Made by a program: the position numbers and the translations under genes. Shown here piece after piece: positions 34,229 through 43,253 of a DNA stretch of 64,000 nt (its first letter is position 1; every line of letters starts with the position of its first letter). The notes under the pieces are model-generated. The model worked only from the letters and a program-made list of their open reading frames with translations. It did no database searches and had not been told where the DNA came from. Source of the stretch: Pseudomonadota bacterium (GTDB lineage: Bacteria > Bdellovibrionota_C > UBA2361 > SZUA-149 > DAOLCO01); contig JAIYCX010000039.1 in assembly GCA_027487795.1 (NCBI GenBank), positions 481,811 to 545,810 on the forward strand, given 5' to 3'.

Positions 34229-35431
34229 TTAGAATTTCAGAATTCCGTTCATTGCTACTAAAAGTTGAGTGTCGTCTTTTCCATTATCAAAGATATTTGC
34301 TTCGGAAGAATCAACATCTTGGTAATCAAAACGAACTTCAGGTCTTAAAATTACATAGCTAGTTGGCTTAATATTAGCTCCAAGTGACGCAGCATAATAA
34401 TCAGCAGGAACGCCACCAGCACCAGATCTTAGACCAACTACTCTATAACCGTCAGAATCCTTAAACCACTCTAACCTAGCACCAACATCAATCATTTCTG
34501 TCAAGTTATAAATTAAGTATGAATTAGCAGAGTACCAGCTAAGGTTATTTTCTCCTGCCGTTGCACCTTCTCTATAGCCTAAGTCATGTTGTAGTACCAA
34601 GTTTAGTGAATCTGTTAATCCTTGAACTAAAACCATGCTATAAGTAGTCTGATTAGTTCCGATACCTTCATTCCCAGTTATAAGGGAGAAAGTAAATGAA
34701 GTATCTTCATAAGGAGTTATCCCTACAGACCCTAGGAAGGCTAAATTACCATCGGAACTATCAGATAGATTATCCCAACCATTTACAGCCCCTGCTGTAA
34801 CAGTAACCTTATCACTTATTGGATACGATGCTAATGCACCCCAATGTGTAAAAGGCTCTGCATACTGCATTGAGTAAGCATGTGAGTAGAAAAAGTTATC
34901 CGCAGCTGGAACAGTTTCGTAACCTATCAAGGTATAGAAATGTCCTGCCTTAATTGATAATCCATCACCTAGACCTGTTTGTAACTCTAAATAAGCTTGA
35001 GGAATTGCCATTTTATATATGTCAGATGTCCTATCTGCTGTTAAATCATCATCAAACCCTATAGATTGTGTAAAAGCTGCATCAGCTCCGTATAAAGCAT
35101 CAACTCTTCCACCTAAACTCAAAGAATCAGAACTAGCTTTTCTTTCAGCGATAAAATATAACTGGTCCATCTGACCTTTGTTAGCTCTATCGTTAAAAGT
35201 TGTACCACCGTTGAATCCAGCTGAATTTGTAAGATTTCCAGTAAATCCACCAGAGATAAATCCTCTGACATCGATACCTGTTTCTTTTGCAGTTTCATCA
35301 GACATTAATGCTTCTGCCAAAAATCCCCTTTCTTCATCTTCAGCTAATGCTGCGCCAGAAAATAAACCAGTACAAACTCCTAAGCTTACAAGTATTTTAT
35401 TCGTCAAAGTATTCTTTAATGAATTTGACAT
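34229..35431 (-). CDS. outer-membrane beta-barrel porin (BBP2/OmpL-like)
   Basis: A 400-residue protein with a signal peptide (LVSLGVCTGLFSGAALA). The mature chain has alternating beta-strand character throughout and a C-terminal Phe (GILKF) typical of outer-membrane barrels. The segment IKAGHFYTLIGYETVPAADN followed by FFYSHAYSMQYAEPFTHWGALASY is the signature of the putative beta-barrel porin-2 family (DUF1597). It likely forms a general diffusion channel. It lies upstream of its own strong terminator and is divergent from the 35802 gene across a 370-bp region. Confidence 0.88.
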   Translation of the reverse strand: MSNSLKNTLTNKILVSLGVCTGLFSGAALAEDEERGFLAEALMSDETAKETGIDVRGFISGGFTGNLTNSAGFNGGTTFNDRANKGQMDQLYFIAERKASSDSLSLGGRVDALYGADAAFTQSIGFDDDLTADRTSDIYKMAIPQAYLELQTGLGDGLSIKAGHFYTLIGYETVPAADNFFYSHAYSMQYAEPFTHWGALASYPISDKVTVTAGAVNGWDNLSDSSDGNLAFLGSVGITPYEDTSFTFSLITGNEGIGTNQTTYSMVLVQGLTDSLNLVLQHDLGYREGATAGENNLSWYSANSYLIYNLTEMIDVGARLEWFKDSDGYRVVGLRSGAGGVPADYYAASLGANIKPTSYVILRPEVRFDYQDVDSSEANIFDNGKDDTQLLVAMNGILKF

Positions 35432-35801
35432 TTTCCCTCCAAATTATATTTATTACCAAAGAGACCATTCTCTAAAGTTTTTAAACTACAAATAAAAACT
35501 AAATATCTTAAACAGCTAAACTACTAACCTAAGCCCTAAATATTAAGATCACTATTATAAATATCTATAGTAACTTAATAAATTGCGCTAGATATAATTT
35601 ATATAGCTACTTAGTTAAGAACAACTATTCGGCTACACCTGTAACAAACTTAAACTAGTATTTTATTGATAGAATATAAATATTTAGCTTTTCAAGTAGT
35701 CAATAGCGAGCTATGATCACCAAATTAAGATTCACATGTCTTTATGCTTGTCATAACTTAAGTGGAAATTACTTATAGTCATTATTTATTGGGGGTTTAC
35801 A
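35432..35801. promoter_or_regulatory. divergent control region (porin / small exported protein)
   Basis: A 370-bp AT-rich region with no gene. It must carry promoters for both the porin and the 35802 gene. GGGGG just before the 35802 ATG is a strong ribosome-binding site. Porin has TTTGGAGGGAAA (complement) before its ATG. I see no clear operator repeats. Confidence 0.5.
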
Positions 35802-36092
35802 ATGTTTAAGAAATCATTATTGATAGCTGGTTCAGTAGTTATTGCTTCAACTTTAGTCACATCGAGCGCTTTTGCAGAGTTTGCCGAAAAGCCAACTTAT
35901 GCAAATACAATTAAGGCAAAAAATGATAAAAAAGAAGCTAGCTTAGATGTAGCACAAGCGGAAAAAGATAAAGCTGGATCAGAAAGCTCAAGAGCTATGC
36001 TTAAGTCTGAGGAAAAATTTGATAAAGATAAGAGCGTGCTCAAGAAAACTCATTCTGGTAGAGTTCTAGAATCAAATAAACATATAGAATAA
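35802..36092 (+). CDS. small exported protein, Lys/Glu-rich
   Basis: A 96-residue product with a textbook signal peptide (MFKKSLLIAGSVVIASTLVT, cleavage after SAFA). The about 70-residue mature part is charged and predicted helical or disordered (KAKNDKKEASLDVAQAEKDK). No family is recognised. A strong ribosome-binding site and its own terminator suggest abundant monocistronic expression, so a structural or periplasmic stress role is possible. Confidence 0.7.
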   Translation: MFKKSLLIAGSVVIASTLVTSSAFAEFAEKPTYANTIKAKNDKKEASLDVAQAEKDKAGSESSRAMLKSEEKFDKDKSVLKKTHSGRVLESNKHIE

Positions 36093-36146
36093 TACAGCAC
36101 AAAATACATCTCTAAATAATTAAGTCATTTAAGACTTAAGTTTTTT

Positions 36147-36198
36147 AACTCACCGTTCGATCATTCACTCGATCCATTAGGTGAGTTTTTTATTTTTT
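36147..36198 (+). terminator. rho-independent terminator after 35802-36092
   Basis: AACTCACC pairs with GGTGAGTT across a 25-base loop that contains a further dyad, and is followed by TTTTTTATTTTTT. A smaller dyad (AAGTC...GACTT) precedes it. Confidence 0.8.
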
Positions 36199-36319
36199 AG
36201 TTTTATTTTTCATTTGACAGTTTGATGCGACTGAGGAGAAACTCTCACCTAACGAGTTTGCTGTACTTTCGTAATTAAAAATAAAATTTGTTAATAATTA
36301 AACTTAGGTGCATTCAAAA

Positions 36320-37642
36320 ATGTCTACTAGCGAAAATACTAAATCTTCAAAAGTTCTTCCGGCTTTTTCATTACTATTGCTTACAGTTCTTGGCATACTG
36401 GGAGTTAAACTCAGTACTGGCCAAGATGTGGTAAAAGATCCCGCATTAGTACCTGGAGATGTGGCCTGGATGCTAACTGCGTCGGCATTAGTTTTACTTA
36501 TGACTCCTGGATTATCTTTCTTCTACGGCGGAATGGTAAATTCTAAAAATGTTATTTCTACTATGCTTCAAAGTTTCATCTCTATGGGTGTGATCAGCAT
36601 AGTTTGGATTTTATTCGGATTTAGTTTAGCATTTGGAAAAAGTATAAATGGTATCATTGGTGACCCTGGAACATTTTTCATGCTTAATGGAGTTGGTTCA
36701 CTTACCGATGCGGCACTTTCTCCGACTATACCCTTGGCTCTTTTTGCCTTATTTCAATTAAAGTTTGCAATTATTACTCCTGCATTAATTACAGGCTCAT
36801 TTGCAGAAAGAATTAGATTCTCAAGCTATATAATTTTTCTTATACTTTGGAGTGTTTTAGTTTATGCGCCGTTAGCTCATATGACTTGGCATCCAGAAGG
36901 ATTATTTAGAGTATGGGGTGCCTTAGACTTCGCTGGAGGAACAGTAGTTCACCTTTCAGCTGGTTTTGCTGCTCTTGCTGGTGCTATGTATTTAGGACCT
37001 AGAAGAAAGCCATCCAATAACGAAGTTTCAACTCCTGCAAATATTCCTTATGTTATTTTAGGAACAGGAATGCTTTGGTTTGGTTGGTTTGGATTCAATG
37101 CTGGTTCTGCACTTGCTGCAAATGAATTTGCAGTAAACGCTTTTTTAACTACTAATACTGCTTGCGCATCTGCGATGCTCGCATGGTTACTTGCTGATGC
37201 CTTAGCTGGTAAAAAGCCTTCGGCATTAGGCGCTTGTATTGGGGCGGTGGTTGGACTTGTTGCAATTACACCTGCAGCTGGTTATGTAAACGTTGGAGCA
37301 AGTATATTAATCGGAGTTATTGGTTCACTAGTTTCTAATTATGCTGTAAATCTTAGATCTAAAAGTAAACTAGATGACACGCTTGATGTCTTCCCTTGCC
37401 ATGGTATGGGCGGAATAACTGGAATGATTTTAACTGCAGTATTTGCTGCCAAGGTTGGATTAATATTCGGAGAAAGTACTACTTTTCTAAATCAAATATT
37501 AGCCTTAGTAATCGCGGCTGTTTACACTTTCGTAATGTCCTTAATACTTTTCAAACTCACTGACATAATCATTCCAATTAGAGTTACAGATGAGCAAGAA
37601 AAAATGGGGCTGGATATGAGTCAACATGGGGAGAGTGTGTAG
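36320..37642 (+). CDS. amt: ammonium transporter
   Basis: An Amt/Mep/Rh-family inner-membrane trimeric channel for NH4+/NH3. Conserved features are DVAWMLTASALVLLMTPGLSFFYGG, FAERIRFSS (after the gate Phe region), VHLSAGFAALAGAMYLG with the first pore His, WFGWFGFNAGSAL, and FPCHGMGGITG with the second pore His. About 440 residues and 11 membrane segments. ATG at 36320 is preferred; a GTG at 36308 would add four residues. Usually a PII gene (glnK) follows; none does here. Confidence 0.95.
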   Translation: MSTSENTKSSKVLPAFSLLLLTVLGILGVKLSTGQDVVKDPALVPGDVAWMLTASALVLLMTPGLSFFYGGMVNSKNVISTMLQSFISMGVISIVWILFGFSLAFGKSINGIIGDPGTFFMLNGVGSLTDAALSPTIPLALFALFQLKFAIITPALITGSFAERIRFSSYIIFLILWSVLVYAPLAHMTWHPEGLFRVWGALDFAGGTVVHLSAGFAALAGAMYLGPRRKPSNNEVSTPANIPYVILGTGMLWFGWFGFNAGSALAANEFAVNAFLTTNTACASAMLAWLLADALAGKKPSALGACIGAVVGLVAITPAAGYVNVGASILIGVIGSLVSNYAVNLRSKSKLDDTLDVFPCHGMGGITGMILTAVFAAKVGLIFGESTTFLNQILALVIAAVYTFVMSLILFKLTDIIIPIRVTDEQEKMGLDMSQHGESV

Positions 37643-37676
37643 GCTTAATATTACCCTCAAGTCTATCATCCCTACT

Positions 37677-37702
37677 GTCTTCCTCGCGAAAGCGGGGAAG
37701 AC
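37677..37702. repeat. REP-like hairpin with GAAA tetraloop
   Basis: GTCTTCCTCGC pairs with GCGGGGAAGAC around GAAA. The GC-rich palindrome lies in the 222-bp space between amt and the beta-barrel gene, without a U-tract. It resembles dispersed extragenic palindromes. The rest of 37643-37864 shows no gene. Confidence 0.5.
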
Positions 37703-37864
37703 GGATTTGAAAACAACGATTTTGCATCACTCGGACTGACTGCTTCGCAGAGATAAACAGGAGAAGACCGAAGCATTAAACCAAAACCTACCGAACGCTC
37801 ACATTCCCATTCTGACCAGAGTAAGAAGTTACTCCTCCTAGGGCCTTAGTATGTAAGATAACAA

Positions 37865-38800
37865 TTAAAGACTAAACCCTAAATAAGTCCTACCATACCA
37901 ATGAGAATCAATCTCACCATCATTAGTAAACTGCCCTGCCCTGTAATCATTAAATCTTAGTTCACTACCAACAGTTCTACCACCTTCAAAAGTCAAACTA
38001 ACCCCTTCAAATAACCAGAAGCGAAGTCCTCCACCTGCTCTTTGATCGTGAACTCCGACCTTAAGATCCTCGCCATTAATAGTGCTTTGAAATCTATCTC
38101 CGCTTACTACAAATTGTCCGAAGGTCTCAATTTTGGGAGTAATATAATATCCGACTCTCGCGAAAAACGGGAAATCAATAGAAAGATTAAACCTTCCAGT
38201 TTCAGAGACTAATCGAATTCCCACAAAAGGAAGTAACTTTTGATCTAAATAATCATTAGTATAGGAAGCCCCAACTAATAATTGTGTTCCGGGATTTATT
38301 TGAAAAACCAACTGAGATTTTCCTAATAGTTGATAATCTGAAGCATTTAAAATGCCCCCTTCTAGATCACTATAATTTCCTATTATCGCCTGACCTGAGA
38401 GTAAGACATCATCATTTAAAAATACCCCGATACCCGGTCTTACTGAGATCCCATATAAATTCTCTGATCCAGTTCTTGTTAAGGCTGAATCCACTGGAGT
38501 AAAAAGAAATCTTTTTTGTTCAATTTTTCCACCTAAACTAAAGAAACTATCCCTAGAAATTGGTGACTGTACATTAAACTCTCCAAATAAATTTTGTAAG
38601 TTATACTCTCCAGGACCATAAGTCTCCTTTGCATCTAGCTCGTGAAGATAACCCACTCTAAGATCCGTTCTTTCAGGCTGCAAGACTCTAAAAAAACTTC
38701 CGTGCTCTTCTTTAAACTCTGACTCTGCTTTTACATCAATACTCCCTAAGCTAATAAAACTCAGTAAGAATAATGAAACTATAATAAATAAATTATGCAT
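37865..38800 (-). CDS. exported protein, probable outer-membrane beta-barrel
   Basis: A 311-residue product with a signal peptide (MHNLFIIVSLFLLSFISLGS, then DVKAES). The mature chain is dominated by amphipathic beta-strands (FFSLGGKIEQKRFLF, TQLLVGASYTNDYLDQKL, GRFNLSIDFPFFARVGYYI) and ends in TYLGFSL, an outer-membrane-like terminus. I cannot place it in a named family. Its start overlaps the murG stop by 8 bp, so it is the last cistron of the mraY-ftsW-murG strand. Confidence 0.7.
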   Translation of the reverse strand: MHNLFIIVSLFLLSFISLGSIDVKAESEFKEEHGSFFRVLQPERTDLRVGYLHELDAKETYGPGEYNLQNLFGEFNVQSPISRDSFFSLGGKIEQKRFLFTPVDSALTRTGSENLYGISVRPGIGVFLNDDVLLSGQAIIGNYSDLEGGILNASDYQLLGKSQLVFQINPGTQLLVGASYTNDYLDQKLLPFVGIRLVSETGRFNLSIDFPFFARVGYYITPKIETFGQFVVSGDRFQSTINGEDLKVGVHDQRAGGGLRFWLFEGVSLTFEGGRTVGSELRFNDYRAGQFTNDGEIDSHWYGRTYLGFSL

Positions 38801-39926
38801 AAGATTTCACAATACTAGAGATTACTTCATCTCCTCTTTTATAATTTAGCTCTGCTAAAAATTTATTCAGATTATTTTTTAGATTGCTTAAATAATTAGC
38901 ATCTTGAAGTAATGCAGTTAAAACATTTCTTAAGTTAGTATGCGCTTCGGCATCCTGCTTTATCATAACGCAGCCACCACTACTTACTAAGTTTTTTATA
39001 TTATAAGACTGATGCCCACCTGCTATCGGTAATGGCAGAAAAATCCCTGGTTTCTTTGCTGCCATTAATTCTGCTACTGTGCTTGCTCCTGCTCTAGAAA
39101 TTACAATATTTGCCCAGATTAGTGCCTCTGGCATATTAGTAATGAACTTAGTAACTATAGTATTTTGCATTTGCTGCTCAGTATAAGCCTTCTGAATTCT
39201 TTCAAAATCTTTTTCCCCAGTCTGATGCCAAATTGAAACTTTATCTTTTAAGATTTCGCAGTTAGATATAATCGAAGAATTTAAAGAAGCTGCTCCTTGG
39301 CTCCCACCCAAAATCAAAATTTTCATCTCTTGATTTGAAGTATTCTCTGGTTCGCCACTATCTGGAATATTTAAGATCTCTTCTCTTACAGGATTTAAAA
39401 CTCTAATAATCTCTTTGCCACTAAAGTCATCACAATCCGGAACTACTAAAATTCCTTTTGCTAGTTTCGCTAAAACTTTATTTGCTACACCAGCTTTGCC
39501 ATTTTGTTCAAAAATATAAACAGGGATTCTGAGAATCCAGCCAGAAAATACTGGTAAAAAAGAGGGATATCCACCGAAGCCAAATATTACTTTTACTTTT
39601 TTCTCTTTTAAAAAAGCCAAGCAAGAATAAAGATTTTTTAAATAAGAAAAAGCTGAACTTAGCTTTGATAATAATCCACGTCCTAACATCCCAGAAGTGT
39701 TAAATGCTTTATACTCAAACAGTTGCTGAGCTGCATTATCAGGCCCTGTGTTATTAGAACTGAGTAGCTTCTTCTCTAATTCAGTACCAACTCCAGAAAT
39801 AATGATGTTTGAACTTGGATTATCTTTTAAAATTCTTTTTGCAGTAGCAATAGCAGGTATAATATGACCACCAGTACCTCCTGCCGCAAGAAGTACACTA
39901 GTACTAAAAGGACTAGAAGCTGTCAT
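38793..39926 (-). CDS. murG: UDP-GlcNAc:lipid I N-acetylglucosaminyltransferase
   Basis: MurG converts lipid I to lipid II at the inner face of the cytoplasmic membrane. The 377-residue GT-B enzyme shows AAGGTGGHIIPAIA (GGTGGH at 16-21), GFGGYPSFLP, EQNGKAGVANK, GGSQGAASLN and SRAGASTVAELMAAKKPGIFLPLP. It starts inside the ftsW stop (TAATG, 1-bp overlap). The usual murC and murB do not follow; a beta-barrel gene does. Confidence 0.95.
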   Translation of the reverse strand: MTASSPFSTSVLLAAGGTGGHIIPAIATAKRILKDNPSSNIIISGVGTELEKKLLSSNNTGPDNAAQQLFEYKAFNTSGMLGRGLLSKLSSAFSYLKNLYSCLAFLKEKKVKVIFGFGGYPSFLPVFSGWILRIPVYIFEQNGKAGVANKVLAKLAKGILVVPDCDDFSGKEIIRVLNPVREEILNIPDSGEPENTSNQEMKILILGGSQGAASLNSSIISNCEILKDKVSIWHQTGEKDFERIQKAYTEQQMQNTIVTKFITNMPEALIWANIVISRAGASTVAELMAAKKPGIFLPLPIAGGHQSYNIKNLVSSGGCVMIKQDAEAHTNLRNVLTALLQDANYLSNLKNNLNKFLAELNYKRGDEVISSIVKSYA

Positions 39927-41119
39927 TATGATTTTTGTTCAGTAGAAAGTCTTAATAAAATCCCAAGTGCTGCAAAAGCAGCTAACATCGCAGTTCCTCC
40001 AAAGGAAATGAAAGGTAATACCAAGCCCTTTGTAGGAAGTAGCCCAAGAACAACCCCCATATTTAAAAATCCAGGAATAACTATCAACATAGTTAATCCT
40101 AATGCTAGTAATGATTTAAAAACATCATCAATAAGATTAAATGTAATTTTTAAACCTCTGTGAAGAATAACAAGAAAAAGAAATAAAACCGTACACGCTC
40201 CGATCATTCCAAATTCTTCTGCAATAACTGCATAAATAAAATCTGTGTGAGCAGCAGGTAGATAAAATAGTTTTTGTCTACCTACCCCTAGACCTTCTCC
40301 AAATAAGCCACCTGATCCAACCGCAATTAAGGACTGTATAAGTTGATAACCAGAACTAGTAGGATCACTAAAGGGATCTAAGAAAGCTAAAAATCTTCTC
40401 ATACGGTAAGGACTAACTGCAACTAAAAAACCAGCAGCACCAGCGGCTAATAATCCGACCGATAAAAAATGACCAAGTCCAACAACAAGAAATAATTGAG
40501 TCCCAGCGACAATGCACATTACAGAGGTTGAGCCAAAGTCAGGCTGTACTAAAAACAAAGCTGATAGACCCATTAAAAAAAATCCTGGTATTGCTAAACC
40601 ATATACAAAACTACCTAGTCTATTTTTAAAATGACTAGCATAAGATGCAACTCCAAGAACTACCGCAAGCTTAACAAATTCTCCCGGCTGAATTCTAAGT
40701 CCTGCTATTTGCACCCAACGAGTAGCCCCTCCTGCATTTTTCCCTAGTAATGCGACAAGTAATAATGCAACAAAAGAAACTCCAATTAGTACTGGAGCAA
40801 TTTTTTTCCAAAATTCTAATGGCACTTTATAACAAATCCAAGCTGTCATCCCACCAAGTGCGATAGAAATTAAATGTTTATTTAAGTAAGCAGCAGATGT
40901 ACCTTCTGAGTTTGCTTGCATTAATGCAGTAGTAGAAAAAACCATCAACATTCCAATACCGACTAAGCCAAGGACAACAACTAAAAGTAAAATATCTACT
41001 GAACGATCATAATCAAAGTATACAGTCTTACCTGAATGAACAGAATCTGTGGTCGTAGTAGGGAAACTTCTTTTAAAGTCCCAAGTAGATGATGAATGAT
41101 TTGATGATGCTTTACTCAT
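39926..41119 (-). CDS. ftsW: SEDS-family cell-division glycosyltransferase FtsW
   Basis: A polytopic septal peptidoglycan polymerase with about ten membrane helices. AYLNKHLISIALGG, GATRWVQIAGLRIQPGEFVKLAVV, LVQPDFGSTSV, SPYRMRRFLAFLDPFSD, GYQLIQSLIAVGSGGLFGEGLG and LPAAHTDFIYAVIAEEFGM are classic FtsW signatures. The 397-residue protein carries a roughly 30-residue polar cytoplasmic N-terminus. It lies between mraY (105-bp gap) and murG (overlap). murD is missing from its usual position. Confidence 0.96.
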   Translation of the reverse strand: MSKASSNHSSSTWDFKRSFPTTTTDSVHSGKTVYFDYDRSVDILLLVVVLGLVGIGMLMVFSTTALMQANSEGTSAAYLNKHLISIALGGMTAWICYKVPLEFWKKIAPVLIGVSFVALLLVALLGKNAGGATRWVQIAGLRIQPGEFVKLAVVLGVASYASHFKNRLGSFVYGLAIPGFFLMGLSALFLVQPDFGSTSVMCIVAGTQLFLVVGLGHFLSVGLLAAGAAGFLVAVSPYRMRRFLAFLDPFSDPTSSGYQLIQSLIAVGSGGLFGEGLGVGRQKLFYLPAAHTDFIYAVIAEEFGMIGACTVLFLFLVILHRGLKITFNLIDDVFKSLLALGLTMLIVIPGFLNMGVVLGLLPTKGLVLPFISFGGTAMLAAFAALGILLRLSTEQKS

Positions 41120-41224
41120 TCAATCTAATTACATTTTTATAAAAATGTTAGCACTAAAAAAATGTATGTTTATGGAAAACTTACCAACTTTTTATTAGTT
41201 AAAGTAAGATGGCGCAATGTAAGC

Positions 41225-42328
41225 TTACCGGAATTTTAAAGATGCGATGCTCAGGACTGCTAATATAAAAGAAATTATCCAAGCCCTAACTATGATCTTC
41301 GGCTCAGACATTCCCTTAAGTTCAAAGTGATGATGAATAGGGGCCATTCTAAAAAATCTCTTACCGCCTGTATACTTAAAATAAAAAACTTGAATTATCA
41401 CCGACATTGCCTCAACAACAAATACCCCCCCGGCGACTATCAAGATTAACTCTTGCTTTACAATTACACTAAGCATTCCAAAAGCACCGCCGATAGCTAG
41501 CGCTCCCACATCTCCCATAAAAACTTGAGCTGGGTAAGAATTAAACCATAGAAATCCTATTCCAGCTGCGAGTAATGCCGCGGCAAAGATACATAAATCC
41601 CCTGCTCCACTGATCGGTAATACATGTAAATACTCTGCTATTTTTGCATGACCTGCAACATAACAAAATATCCCATAAGCAAAGCATACTGTTATCATTG
41701 GCCCTGCTACTAGACCATCAAGACCATCAGTTAAATTAACCGCGTTAGAAGCCCCAACGATAACTAAAACAGCAAAAGGAATGTAAAAATATGACAAATC
41801 GAAATATAAATTTTTAACGAAAGGAACATAAACTATAGTAGCCTGCTCAGGACCAAAATAAACAAGACTACTTACTAGTATAGTAGCTAGCCCAATTTGA
41901 GTACTAAACTTGAACCTCGCACTAATTCCTTTTGAAGACTTATCCCGAACTTTTAGAAAGTCGTCATAAAAACCAATTGCCCCGTAGCCAATGGTAATTC
42001 CTAAAACTGCCCAAACATAGATATTTGAAAAATCTGCAAAAAATAAACAACTAAGTGTCACTGCTGCGACGAGAACAAGTCCTCCCATAGTAGGGGTACC
42101 TTGTTTCACTGCATGAGTTTTAGGTCCGTCATCTCTAATCGGCTGCCCGAAATGGTGATTCTTAAACCAGTTAATGAATAATGGCTGGCAAATTAGAACA
42201 AAAATAAACGACATGAAGAATGCCAACACCGATTGATACAAGATATAACCCTCTTGTGGGCTAGATCCCATACTCTGGATGCTTAGATTTTCTGTCCCTA
42301 AAATTAATAATAAAAAGCTTTCAAACAT
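41225..42328 (-). CDS. mraY: phospho-N-acetylmuramoyl-pentapeptide-transferase
   Basis: MraY transfers phospho-MurNAc-pentapeptide to undecaprenyl phosphate, making lipid I. The 367-residue, ten-helix membrane enzyme has DDGPKTHAVKQGTPTMGG, GFYDDFLK (catalytic Asp pair), NAVNLTDGLDGL, NSYPAQVFMGDVGALAIGG and the MAPIHHHFELKG motif. It is divergent from birA, with only 24 bp between the start codons, so the two promoters must overlap or lie inside coding sequence. Confidence 0.97.
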   Translation of the reverse strand: MFESFLLLILGTENLSIQSMGSSPQEGYILYQSVLAFFMSFIFVLICQPLFINWFKNHHFGQPIRDDGPKTHAVKQGTPTMGGLVLVAAVTLSCLFFADFSNIYVWAVLGITIGYGAIGFYDDFLKVRDKSSKGISARFKFSTQIGLATILVSSLVYFGPEQATIVYVPFVKNLYFDLSYFYIPFAVLVIVGASNAVNLTDGLDGLVAGPMITVCFAYGIFCYVAGHAKIAEYLHVLPISGAGDLCIFAAALLAAGIGFLWFNSYPAQVFMGDVGALAIGGAFGMLSVIVKQELILIVAGGVFVVEAMSVIIQVFYFKYTGGKRFFRMAPIHHHFELKGMSEPKIIVRAWIISFILAVLSIASLKFR

Positions 42329-42352
42329 TAGGCTGATTAACTATAAGGAAGT

Positions 42353-43252
42353 ATGCAGGTCAATAACGAAATATCGGAAAAATGGAATGAGACAATTCTT
42401 ATTTTAAATAAGTCAGGACTTGCGACACCTTTTTCACTGGATGTTCGAGATTCTTGTCTGAGTACTATGGATCTAGCCAAGGAATATCAAAAACCAAATG
42501 ATTATGTAAAAAGTGAGGAACTAGAAAATAAAGTTTTCATATCACTCACCCAGACAAAAGGTAGAGGGCGGTCAGAGAGAGTTTGGAAATCTGAGCTAGG
42601 CGGTTTGTACATGACTATCGCAATGCGAACACCAATTTCATATTCAAAGACCTCAGGTCTTTCACTTGTAGTTGGGACAAGTGTCATTAAACTGCTTCAA
42701 TCTTATGGAATTAAGGCTGGATTAAAATGGCCTAATGATGTTTTAGATTTTGAATCCTTAAAAAAACTGGCAGGAATCTTAATAGAATCTATCTCTAGTA
42801 AAGATAATTCATGCATGATTTCAATAGGAGTTGGTCTAAATATAAACCAAGAATTCTCAAGCAATTATTTGAATAAAATCGAGAACGAGAACTCAAATCC
42901 TATTAGCATGAAAAATATGTCTGAATCCGAATTTAATTTTGAGGAGGTTTCACTAAAACTAGCGTCTCAAATAGTCATGGACTATGAAAAATTCATTAAA
43001 GACGGCTTTAGTGAGTTTAGAGATTTTTGGATTCAAAACACTTGTATGAAAAACTTAGAAATTAGCTATTTCTACTCTGCTGATTCAGAAAAAAAACAAA
43101 CCTTAGGAATTGGTATGTTTAAAGATCTTTCAGAAATTGGAAGTTTAATTTTATGCTCACTAGAAGATGATAAAATAATAGAACTACATTCTGGTGAAGT
43201 CTCAATAAGATTAGACCCTAATACATCAAACACTACAAAGCAGGATCTATAG
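42353..43252 (+). CDS. birA: biotin-[acetyl-CoA-carboxylase] ligase
   Basis: Attaches biotin to AccB through biotinyl-AMP. The catalytic domain is complete: SLTQTKGRGRSERVWKS (GRGR biotinyl-AMP loop), GGLYMTIAM, GLKWPNDVL, KLAGILIES and ISIGVGLNIN. There is no N-terminal winged-helix, so it should not repress bio genes, and the roughly 30-residue C-terminal domain is present (GMFKDLSEIGSLILC). The histidine kinase begins 1 bp after its stop. Confidence 0.92.
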   Translation: MQVNNEISEKWNETILILNKSGLATPFSLDVRDSCLSTMDLAKEYQKPNDYVKSEELENKVFISLTQTKGRGRSERVWKSELGGLYMTIAMRTPISYSKTSGLSLVVGTSVIKLLQSYGIKAGLKWPNDVLDFESLKKLAGILIESISSKDNSCMISIGVGLNINQEFSSNYLNKIENENSNPISMKNMSESEFNFEEVSLKLASQIVMDYEKFIKDGFSEFRDFWIQNTCMKNLEISYFYSADSEKKQTLGIGMFKDLSEIGSLILCSLEDDKIIELHSGEVSIRLDPNTSNTTKQDL

Positions 43253-43253
43253 C

